Source of the DNA: Hysterium pulicare CBS 123377
Lineage: Eukaryota; Ascomycota; Dothideomycetes; Hysteriales; Hysteriaceae
DNA length: 64,000 bases
Assembly (NCBI GenBank): GCA_000467715.1
Contig: AJFK01000199.1
Location: 1-64,000, forward strand
Direction of reading: 5' to 3'
Part shown: positions 55,628 through 64,000 of the stretch, piece after piece
How positions within the stretch are numbered: position 1 is the first letter of the stretch
Layout of the letters: each line of letters begins with the position of its first letter
Made by a program: the position numbers and the translations under genes
Notes under the pieces: model-generated
Databases searched by the model: none
The model's input: the letters and a program-made list of their open reading frames with translations, nothing else
What the model was told of the DNA's origin: nothing

Positions 55628-58309
55628 CTAGGCAAACTTCCAAAACTCATACAAACCCATAACACCCATGAAACCAACAAGCAACCACCCCACAACCGTA
55701 ATCTTCCAGAAGCTAATCCAAACAACATTCCCCGACCCACTCATCGTTGAAGTCTTCGATCCCGAAGGACCCTCCCTTCCAGATCCAGACCCCGAAGTCG
55801 ATTCCGATACCGCCGTCCCCGTCGCAGATGGAGTAGCACCACCACCACTCTCCCAACACCCCTTAAAGCTCGTAAAAACCAGCGTATCCGCATCCGTCGC
55901 GCCTTCCACGCCCGGCGCAACAAGAGTCGAGCGAACAGTCTCGCAACTCGAGTTCCAGATAGATCCGTAGGGAGAAGAAGACAAAGGCGTGCTTTCAGCA
56001 GCCGCGGTACTCGAGGCTATGTGCGTGGCTAGATAGGAGTTCGGAACTGTGGGGCCCCGCCAACTGCCGATCATAGTACAAGGCAAAAACATAGTAAAGA
56101 GCGAAGATAACGGGTCGCTGGCGCCGGTTTCGGTCAGGTAGAGGGCGCATTCGGTGCCGTTGGTGCCCCAGTGTATGCTGGCGATGTTGGAGGGGAGGGT
56201 CGCGAGGGGGGTCGTGGGTTTGGAGGGGGTAGATGAGGGCATACTGCTTGAGGGTGAGGGAGGAGGGGGAGGAGGAGTTTCGCCTGGTCGGCTTATTGCG
56301 GTGCAGGGGAACCAGAGTAGGATTGAGTAGAAGTCGCTGTCGGAGTAGGTTTCTGTCATGTAGACGGCGCATGAGGAGATGCTGGTCGTGCTGGAGGCGA
56401 GGGCGTGGATAGGTGGGGGAGGAGATATGGATGGTGAGGTTGTCATTGTAGGCGCTGGAGATGAGTCTGATGCTAGGCTGTCACTCGATGAGAGAAGTGG
56501 ACCCCACATCATGTCGACTTCACGCTTTCTGGGTGTGGTCGGTTCTCTAGTGGAGGATTCCTCTTCAGGCTTCTCTTCGTTGGCATTCCACCACTTCCAC
56601 CAATTCGTGCTCCATCTTTTCGCGGCGTTCGTGGAGGTGATTTGACGGATCTCTGCACGCTGGACTATCGTCGTCATGGATGGTGTTGTGGCTGGTGTGT
56701 GAGAAGACACTGGTGGTTGCATGATCGAAGATTGCAAGTGGTTCACACCAGCAACTTCCGCTCGTGGCGTCATAAAGGCAGAAGCTATCAATAGAGCTTG
56801 GTCCTGAGCCCTTGAACTGCTACTGGGAGAAGACGATGTCGGTATAGTGGAAACCGAGGAGGTATGCGTTCCAATGCGCCCCCGATCCGTAACCACAGAT
56901 TCGTGAAGCTGGCTTGAGATATAGGACACTATCTGCGAGAAGTAGCTGTTCAGTGAGTGTACGGTGGTGACGGATACTTGAGGCGCCTCTGGATTTGATG
57001 GCCATGGCATCGCCGTCACTGGGCGAGATGTTTGGCCTAGAGAGAAGATTGTGAACTCGCCCGGCGGCTTTCCACCGTGGGTGGACATCGGCAAAGCTGT
57101 CATAGTACTGGCCGCTTCAAAGCTTGAGGTAGAGAAGTAGATTTGTAAAATGCTTGTCGTAGTGCTGATGGAGGTGCCGTAAGCTGCTGTCTCAGTCGTA
57201 CTCAAGCCTCCATCAGATTTTGACGTAGACGAGTCGCTCATAACCCCTTGAGTCACGTAGATAGTCTTGGTCGCATTACACGCCGTAGAGTTCTTATGGG
57301 ATGTAACATGAGCAGTAACTTTCGGTTTGATCATCGTATAGAAGATATCCAACACTGGCCAGGGCATGGCGATGGTGGTTGGAGCATCACTGATATTGTA
57401 GACCAATGTGAGGATATCTGAAGGAGGCGTTGGGAAGGTCAGTTCTGCCACTATTGAGTTCCCCTCAAAGACTGTGGTCGTGGCAGTCGTCGCAGCTTTA
57501 TTCGTGCCTCCCGAAGATGACTCAGCCTGTGAATCATAATTCAAACCTTGAATATGAACCGGCGGGCGAGAAATTTGGGTGATTAGCCTATAGATTCCTG
57601 TCGCCTCAGGTCTCACGCCGGTGATCTCGCTCGTGAGGATGACGCCGGTGGTACTGATTTGCGGTGGCTGCGTGCCTTTCGCGGTGGAGCTCGATGGAAA
57701 GTTGAAGGAGGGTACTTCGGAAGGAGGTGTTGCTCCGGTATGACAGATGTTGTTGCTCATTAGATGGCCAGGACATGTCGATGAGGTCCAGCTCGGTGAT
57801 GAAACAAGGTACTGCCAAGAAGATGTTGTCGACGATCCATCAAAATAGCTCGAGTTCTCGCCGGGAATGAACCATGTGCCTGCAGATACCGTGACAGTCT
57901 CCCATTCGGTAATTGTCGATGTTATCGGTGCGGAATCCGGAGGAGCAGAGCCAATTGTAGATTCACTAGATTCTGTAAGTATCGAAGTGCCGATGAACTT
58001 TGTAGTCGTTTCGTAGACTGTCTTCGTGACTGTGCGCCGTGATGAGTTGCTGTAAACCTCCGGAGGAGCAGGGCTTTTTGTAGAGCCACTGGATACTATA
58101 ACTAGTAAAGTACCGATAAGTTCAGTAGTCGTGCCATAGACTGTCTCTGTGACTGTACGTCGAGATGAGTTGCCATGAGCGACAGTGGAGGGAACCAAAA
58201 GGCTTGCTGGAGTTTCTGATGAAGAAGCGGGAGCGGCCTTTTCGAGGGGCGGCTCAGCTACAGTGAGCCTATACAAAAGAATAGCTATAAATGCCTGCCA
58301 GTACTTCAT
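55628..58309 (-). CDS. Ser/Thr-rich surface protein with tandem repeats and C-terminal membrane anchor
   Basis: One open frame. The ATG at 58309 starts a signal peptide (MKYWQAFIAILLYRLTVAEP); the frame extends to an ATG at 58408 that would mask it. About 893 residues, very rich in Ser, Thr and Pro. Two adjacent 41-residue repeats lie near the N-terminus (NSSRRTVTETVYGTTTELIG.. and NSSRRTVTKTVYETTTKFIG..). Near the C-terminus two modules share C-A-x-Y-M/L-T-E-T..F/L-P-C-T (SSCAVYMTETYSDSDFYSIL and ECALYLTETGASDPLSSLF), separated by a Pro/Ser linker. A Ser/Gly-rich stretch precedes the hydrophobic anchor VVWISFWKITVVGWLLVGFM, followed by a short tail. Heavy O-glycosylation and a wall or plasma-membrane location are expected. 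No enzyme domain is seen; function unknown. Confidence 0.7.
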   Translation of the reverse strand: MKYWQAFIAILLYRLTVAEPPLEKAAPASSSETPASLLVPSTVAHGNSSRRTVTETVYGTTTELIGTLLVIVSSGSTKSPAPPEVYSNSSRRTVTKTVYETTTKFIGTSILTESSESTIGSAPPDSAPITSTITEWETVTVSAGTWFIPGENSSYFDGSSTTSSWQYLVSSPSWTSSTCPGHLMSNNICHTGATPPSEVPSFNFPSSSTAKGTQPPQISTTGVILTSEITGVRPEATGIYRLITQISRPPVHIQGLNYDSQAESSSGGTNKAATTATTTVFEGNSIVAELTFPTPPSDILTLVYNISDAPTTIAMPWPVLDIFYTMIKPKVTAHVTSHKNSTACNATKTIYVTQGVMSDSSTSKSDGGLSTTETAAYGTSISTTTSILQIYFSTSSFEAASTMTALPMSTHGGKPPGEFTIFSLGQTSRPVTAMPWPSNPEAPQVSVTTVHSLNSYFSQIVSYISSQLHESVVTDRGRIGTHTSSVSTIPTSSSPSSSSRAQDQALLIASAFMTPRAEVAGVNHLQSSIMQPPVSSHTPATTPSMTTIVQRAEIRQITSTNAAKRWSTNWWKWWNANEEKPEEESSTREPTTPRKREVDMMWGPLLSSSDSLASDSSPAPTMTTSPSISPPPPIHALASSTTSISSCAVYMTETYSDSDFYSILLWFPCTAISRPGETPPPPPPSPSSSMPSSTPSKPTTPLATLPSNIASIHWGTNGTECALYLTETGASDPLSSLFTMFLPCTMIGSWRGPTVPNSYLATHIASSTAAAESTPLSSSPYGSIWNSSCETVRSTLVAPGVEGATDADTLVFTSFKGCWESGGGATPSATGTAVSESTSGSGSGREGPSGSKTSTMSGSGNVVWISFWKITVVGWLLVGFMGVMGLYEFWKFA

Positions 58310-58929
58310 ATCGTTGAAGTGATCAAGTATGTTAGGAGTGTGCCTTTTCCGATACAGGAAAGTGGATAACAATGATATAGATTGAAGTTTGGGAGAAGGA
58401 GATTCCATGCGGTGATCTAGAAGTCTCTGGATATGCCGTGAAAGCGGTCAAACATCTACCTTTACGCGTCCATGATAATCAAAGGACCTTGAAGAAGGCT
58501 GGTGACGCGCTTCAAGGCTATCGGTGAATGGCATAGTACGCATATTGCCGGGTCGAAGAGTTTCGTTAAAAGAAGGCTGACGTACATTTCTGCTCGTCAA
58601 CTGGAATACTTTCTATAAATACACTGCCTATAAAGTATAGCAAAGAGACACTTTTCTGTTGATCAGTAAATAAAGAATGACTGGAAAGACTTGCGCAGTA
58701 GAGAAAACATTGTATATAATATTGCGCCCAGTACATATTGCTTGCAAGTCCTAAACTTTTATCCTATCCAACAAGAGGTAGTCAACGCACTGTGATCAAA
58801 CGAGGCCGGGAACTAGTCATCGTCATCATAGGAACATGTGTTGTCGCGATTGAAGTCATCCAGATGGTGGTTGTTTCATTGTGTCTATGATGCATTAGCA
58901 AGATATTCAAGCAAATCGAGACCCTTGAA
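58310..58929. promoter_or_regulatory. Upstream region of the surface-protein gene
   Basis: TATA-like words (TATTTATAG, CTTTATAGG on the minus strand) lie near 58,610-58,635, about 300 nt before the ATG at 58309. Otherwise nothing is recognised. Confidence 0.35.
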
Positions 58930-59962
58930 TTACTTCTTAGATGCATATTCCAGTGATTTTGTAATGAAGACCGTTGGTCCGATCGACGTGGTCGTCACAT
59001 CAGTCATCGTACTCCGACTCGTACTTTCTGTTTCATATTCGGTCTCTATGATGATGGATGTCGAAAGGCTCACAGATGCCACTGTGGAGGTAATATCCAC
59101 GTGTATAGACTCTATCGTGAGAACACCAGGGCCATATACGGTTGTCACCAACTCGACGTGGCTCGTGGTTGTAGAAGTGGCGGTTAGTACAATCACCTCC
59201 CAAACTTCATGGTAAATGGCGCAGTCCAAGTCACCATTCGGCAAGACCGTGCAGACCTTAGTGTCTACGTGCGGGGGTGCGTTGCCCAAAGTTAGAGATT
59301 GCCACGGGGCCATGTAGTACGTGATCATTGTCTGGATTGTTGGCGCCGAAGTGATGGTTGACCCGTTGGATTGGGTCGGGGCCGGCGTTTGCAATTTGTA
59401 CCCGAACTCGCTGGAGAAGGTGACCTATAAAGGCAGTCAATCACCAGCCTCTCGAAGGTTACGGGCTTCCGAATTTCAGTACCTCTTGATCGCACTCCGA
59501 TATGGGCACCCGAGAAGCCAGACCTGTAAGAGTTGTGGCGCAAACAGTGGTGTCTGTTGGAGTATAGTATGTCGAGCAAGATCCATTGCCAGATGCTGTT
59601 ATAGTTGAGTAGTTCAAGTATGGAGGTCCTGCTGTCGTAATAGGAATTATTGCCACTGGCGGTCCCACGCACATAGTCATTTGCGGAACGAAGGACGTTA
59701 CGACTTGGCTCTGTTTAGTGACCTCGACGGGCGCCGCGCCTGGAGATGGAGTGATAATCGTATAGACAGCATCTATTGACGATGTTTGAGCGGGCACTGT
59801 AATATTCGTGCGAGAGTGCTTCTCCGCGTCCACATCGCGCTTATCTGGAGCTTCGATGGCCTCATGTTTGAATCGGTCAAAATGGAATAGGCGCGCCAGT
59901 GAACCATGAACGGAACAGAAAGCAGTGAGATAGAAGAGAAATATGCTTGGAGAGAAATGCAT
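58930..59962 (-). CDS. Secreted Ser/Thr-rich protein, two exons
   Basis: The ATG at 59962 gives a signal peptide (MHFSPSIFLFYLTAFCSVHG) and a KR site near residue 42. An intron starting GTACTG after ECDQE and ending CTTTATAG joins to VTFSSEFGYKLQTPAPTQ and restores the frame. Conserved-looking blocks are VVTSFVPQMTMCVGPP, CSTYYTPTDTTVCATTLTG, TIQTMITYYMAPWQSLTLGN, VCTVLPNGDLDCAIYHEVWE and a Thr/Ser-rich tail. I recall similar uncharacterised secreted proteins in ascomycetes with the VTFSS..YG and APWQ.L blocks. No glycosylphosphatidylinositol or membrane anchor is clear at the C-terminus. It sits 620 bp from another Ser/Thr-rich protein gene on the same strand. Confidence 0.65.
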
Positions 59963-60664
59963 CTCTAATGCTTGAATGAAGAGGTTGAGAATGAGAGATC
60001 ATTTTTGCTTTCAACAACAGGTCATCGAAATTCAACATTCCTGAACAAACCACAACATGGTCCAAATAGGCTGGTGAGGAATTCCATCTCAAGCTGGGAC
60101 GGCTAGCCTTGCGAGCGCTGGTCAAACGAGGGAGACCGAGTAGATCAGAGAGTGAGTGCCAGGAGCGTGGAATGAATGTCTGCCCCAAGTCATGAACTTG
60201 GGGAGACACAAGACAAAGTCGGCACGAGTCGGGTTCAGGCCGCTAGCTTTGGGCTCAGCGCCAAAAACACGTTCAGGGCTGGCGCCGTGTAGTATTCAAC
60301 GCCATCCACGGCCGATCGACCAACGTGCTTTTGCTTTTTGATGCAGTAATTGCACCCATAAATGTCATCATCTCGGCAATTTCCATTTTCGTCATTTCAT
60401 GTCTGAATTGGGGACAAGTTATCTCCGAGGAGAATGATGATATGGTACAGTACACCCGAGAGGGAATCATCTAGGTATATACAAACACGTGAACAACATG
60501 TCAAATCGCTTAAACGCAGCAGACAAATCAGAGGAAGACAAAGGAGAAGCGTGTCGACAAGTATCATAACACGGGTCGGGTGTAGTCTTCGTCTCCATCA
60601 TCCAGACCGTTGGTAGATATCCTAAAGGGTGCGTCGAACGCGAACAAGGCTTTCTCTCCGCCAT
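59963..60664. other. Intergenic
   Basis: Promoter of the secreted protein and 3' flank of the next gene. If the last gene is spliced near 60,730-60,765, its coding end would move to about 60,618 in this stretch. Confidence 0.35.
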
Positions 60665-61273
60665 CTAGCTTGACTGGTCCTTTCTGCTGTCGGATTCGGT
60701 ATATGCTGACGATCCATTAGTGTCTAAAGCAAGAAGGGAACACGTGTGAGGGGATACCAACCAGGTTATAACCAGATCAATGCATTCCGCAATACAAGCT
60801 AACATAATCATCGTAATAATGACTCCCACGGCGAAGAGACTGGATGAAGAGGCCTGATAGTCCTCAACCACTTCTGGGTCTGAGCGACAGATGATGCGTC
60901 GTGCTGTTGGAGCACTATGGGGTGGCGAGTCTGGCTTGATGACTTTCTTTGCAGCTAGTTCCATGAGAACAGTGGTGCTCAGAGGTCGCAGTTCGTCTTC
61001 AGTGGGCGTCGGTGAAGGGTTCTCATCAATCATTCCCTTGAAATAGCTTTTGAAGTCGTCGGGTTCTACCAGCCGCCAGAGCTCGAGTTCCGGCCCGAGG
61101 CGAGAACAGACGTCGTTCCGTTTCGATGCATCAAGTAGAGCAGGAGACGATGTCCATGGCAGGGTTTCGTCTATCGTGACACATCGACATCTTGAATTGG
61201 TGGGAGCTGCCGTCGCTGGTAAGGAGAGAACTCCAAGGACGAGTACAGTAATGACAGGGGTGAGTTCTATCAT
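60665..61273 (-). CDS. Small signal-peptide protein with one membrane span
   Basis: 202 residues read without splicing, from MIELTPVITVLVLGVLSLPA (signal peptide to TAAP). The lumenal or outer part contains RCRCVTIDETLPW, DVCSRLGPELELWR and a Pro/Ser-rich stretch. RRIICRSDPEVVEDYQ precedes a hydrophobic segment SLFAVGVIITMIMLACIAEC. The C-terminus is uncertain. Read through, it ends ..TNGSSAYTESDSRKDQSS; splicing a very short 35-nt GT..AG segment after VITWL would give a basic tail (RWRRESLVRVRR) ending near 60618, more usual for a cytosolic end. Function unknown. Third in a row of minus-strand surface or secreted-type genes. Confidence 0.6.
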   Translation of the reverse strand: MIELTPVITVLVLGVLSLPATAAPTNSRCRCVTIDETLPWTSSPALLDASKRNDVCSRLGPELELWRLVEPDDFKSYFKGMIDENPSPTPTEDELRPLSTTVLMELAAKKVIKPDSPPHSAPTARRIICRSDPEVVEDYQASSSSLFAVGVIITMIMLACIAECIDLVITWLVSPHTCSLLALDTNGSSAYTESDSRKDQSS

Positions 61274-64000
61274 TCTGACAGAGCAGAAGAGGAATGTGTT
61301 TTCTGGGTACCCGTTAGAAGCAATTCAGAGAATCCCTTGTCGAGTCGGAGTTGGAAATTAAAGTCATTACCTAGTGGTGATGAAGACTAGGACTGATGGC
61401 AAGGAGGAGTTAGAAGTTGACCAAACCGAACTGCGAAGCAGAGGAATGGAAGTGTCTTGGGGATATACGGGAAAGAAAGCGGTGCGACTAAATCGTGGCG
61501 ATCGGCCAGTAAGGGAGGAGATTAATCAGATTATGGAGAAATGTTGTCAGTCGGGTGGAGAAAGGCTATGTGCAACTCTAGCCACTTTCTCACAAAGGCC
61601 GCAGTAGTTCGAATGTCATCGGAAAGTCTCTGTCGAGCCTTCCAAGCCGTATTATGTATCAATGGCGGAGAGCGTCCATTCACGCGCCAGGACAAGGGCA
61701 CGATCGACGCCGTCCCCGGGCTGGCAATGCAAATAATCGCCAAGCACGGCCAACTAGCACAGAACGAGGGCGTCGGGTGATGCCACAGCACACGGCAATC
61801 CCTAAAGCGCAATGGGCGGAAGCAGCCTTGCGGCTGAAGGAGTGTTAAGGAGTGTCGCATCTGCTGGTGGAAACGGGGGTCGTGCATGCTTTCACGAACC
61901 CCTACCACCCAGCGTTCCAGAACGAGAGACACCACGGCCCTTCGCACCCATCAGCTTCCCTCTATTGCGCCACCTGCTGTCGGCTACGCTCAGTGCGCTG
62001 TCTGTTTTTAGTCCCAGCTAATCATCTTTTAAGCTTAACTACCTGATCATCAGCATCAGTAAGGTTGGTGCGGTAACTGTGCACCGACCCCGGTACCACC
62101 CAGCTCGTGAAGGGTACGCCTCCAAAACAACCCGTTTGGGATCGCTCCCTTCCACGACCACTTGTCCAAACAGTTGCTGAATCATGCAGAGCCATCACTG
62201 CTTGATCTGCGTTCGTGTGTCTCCGCGCTGCATTTTGCTCCCATGGAGGGCGTTGAAACATGGCTGCCTGAAGAATTGCCGCAGCGTCATTCGGGCCTTC
62301 AAGCAAGCCAAAGCTCTCTTCTTGATCGCTGCTGGGATGTGCGATGCTAGCTAAGCTCAACATCTGGCCCATTATACGAGAAGGGGATTTGCTATTCTCC
62401 ATAAGCAAATGCAAGATGCCACCCATCGTCGAAGGGATGAGCATAGCCACGTTGAATCGCCGCTTTAGTTCAGCTTGCTCCATTCTGCTTCTCGAAAATG
62501 CATGCAACGTGAACCACGACCTGCGAGTCAGGAAGGGACAGCCAAGCAGTATCAGAAGCTTCAGAAGCTTCAGAAGCTTCAGAAGCTTGTCATCGTATAT
62601 TGTTGCTTTCGCTAATCTTCCTCGCGAAACCGCACCGCCAAAGCCTGCCTCGATTGAAATCATCCTGGCTTCGATCAGACTGAACGAGTCGAATCTTCCT
62701 TTCGATGCATCATGACTTTAATGCTTATCGTTGAAATGTTGGACGACTGTATGACAGATGTTTCCAGCGCTGAATTCCACGGCAGCAGCTGCTGTGAATC
62801 GCGTGCAGCAAGACTGGGCCGCTCCCCGTACTACGACAACGAGCGAAAAGCATTTTCCTCTCATGCGAGTCGCCGTATGGATGGGTAACGTCGTGACGCC
62901 GGTCCCTATCCATTCAAATTGCGTATTGACGGCGGTTCCGTCCTATACGAGAAAATTCTGCAATGATTCCCAAAACAAGGCGCAGCACTCCAATCCTCCA
63001 TCCACGCGCGTCTGCCCATACGATCACCTTCTTACATTCAACTCGAGCTTGCTACAGACAAGCATCATCGCATCGACCATGCGGCTGACTGCGCGTTTCA
63101 TCCCACGTTCAGCTAACAACATCGGCATTCCTCTTTGGCTATCCAGCGCAGGCATGATCCGATCATGTTGTCCAGAACCGTTTTCTGTGGCTTTTCGATC
63201 CGAACCTTAAGTGGGCTGCATTCACGTGCAGAACGTCCCTCACTTGTCCTGCACCCGACAAAAACTTCGACGTACTGAAAACCGCTGATTGCCGACACAC
63301 GAAAGTAGGGGTCACCATCTGGGTTCCACCCTTCGTACTCGTTACCACTGTCAAAAGCATTTGGATTTATTTGATTAACCTTGCCTAACTAATGTTAAAA
63401 CTCAATGCGCTTGCGCGGCGAAACCGCTCATCTTTCCTCCAGTGCGCCCCTCTCCGCTTCTTGCTACAGAATCTATCAGTTATGGCTTGAGGATTGATGA
63501 TTACATGTAGGATTCGCATGATAAAACGGCATCCCGAGCTATTAGTTCGGACCAATTGGTTGGTGGATCTCAATCCTCTATCTCGTGGAATACGGAATCC
63601 ATGCTACACATCGAACCAATCATCGCGCACAACGGTAGTGAGACATACCCGAAATCTGCACTTATATATCGGACCGTTGAATCAGATCTGCGCGGTTGCC
63701 TTATTGTTCGGGAACGAGGCGGAATCATAAATGTCATATGAGCTATTACGCAACGCAGTGTTGCAGCGGGTTTCCATCAAGAGTGGATACACGGTAGGAT
63801 TCCAATACTACCACGGAGGATAAGAAGTATACGAGGCGTTTTTCTTGTTGTGTGCGTCACTTTCGGGCCTACCTTGATGAAAAGCACCCTTTGAACCGGA
63901 CTCTTCAATGAAGGCGATCTACAGTACGTCGATACTCCAAAAGAAAGAAAAAAGATTGAAACTGCAACATCCAATCCGCAAAATGCTCGTTGACCATTTC
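61274..64000. other. 2.7-kb stretch without a supportable gene
   Basis: Several ORFs of 60-213 codons overlap on both strands (longest on the minus strand, 62022-62663), but none has a recognisable motif, codon signature or splice continuation. A (TCAGAAGCT)x4 microrepeat lies at 62552-62587. Nothing else is seen. A gene may begin beyond the window edge. Confidence 0.4.
62552..62587. repeat. Tandem 9-bp repeat, four perfect copies
   Basis: TCAGAAGCT repeated four times without change (36 bp). Each junction makes an AAGCTT site. In the minus-strand open frame it would encode a Lys-Leu-Leu run. Confidence 0.9.

Noticed and set aside
61531-61947. 138-codon minus-strand ORF and overlapping plus-strand frames
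   Set aside because: Mutually overlapping and featureless.
62022-62663. 213-codon minus-strand ORF
   Set aside because: Its N-terminal part is driven by a 9-bp microrepeat and the rest shows no domain or conserved block. A chance ORF is likely, though transcription data could revive it.

Overview
The window is nuclear DNA of a filamentous ascomycete (Pezizomycotina). Genes are split by short introns of about 50-70 nt with GT..AG ends and CTAAC/CTGAC-like branch points. Gene content is typical of such fungi: an eqolisin (G1) peptidase, a tannase-family esterase, a Vps62-like secreted protein, several F-box proteins, and core genes that include a Cdh1-type APC/C activator, the primase large subunit and FACT Spt16. 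A leotiomycete is plausible, but this rests on general resemblance and not on a marker I could test. I recognised no tRNA, rRNA, CRISPR array, or virus-like or LTR element.

Layout. 0-2.5 kb is gene-free and holds a decayed tandem array with a period of about 235 bp. 2.5-4.9 kb is a divergent pair of secreted-protein genes, a small conserved secreted protein and a G1 peptidase. 4.9-7.3 kb is a gap between converging genes that carries four CACGTG boxes. 7.3-12.9 kb is one five-exon gene for an 1800-residue ankyrin protein with a nucleotidyltransferase-like N-terminus. 13.8-19.9 kb holds a NIF3-like protein, a Vps62-like secreted protein and a tannase/feruloyl esterase. 20.9-22.6 kb has an OTU-like remnant and a membrane protein. 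23.4-30.5 kb has three F-box-type proteins and a GNAT acetyltransferase. 30.6-33.3 kb is a GH3 beta-glucosidase with a PA14 insert.

34.9-43.3 kb is a housekeeping block: Cdh1/Fzr, aspartyl aminopeptidase, a PHO13-type HAD phosphatase and the primase large subunit. 44.2-50 kb is accessory-looking: a Cys-rich secreted protein with a duplicated exon, another F-box-like protein, and two small proteins of unknown function in otherwise empty DNA. 50.2-55.1 kb holds a mitochondrial-carrier-like protein and SPT16, sharing a promoter of about 300 bp. 55.6-61.3 kb has three consecutive minus-strand genes for Ser/Thr-rich or membrane-anchored surface or secreted proteins. From 61.3 kb to the end I see no supportable gene.

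The genes do not form an obvious biosynthetic or defence cluster. The recurring themes are secreted hydrolases and surface proteins (plant-matter degradation, host or wall contact) and F-box substrate adaptors, interleaved with conserved cell-cycle, replication and chromatin genes. All splice models were read by eye from splice signals and reading frame, so exon edges are approximate unless stated.
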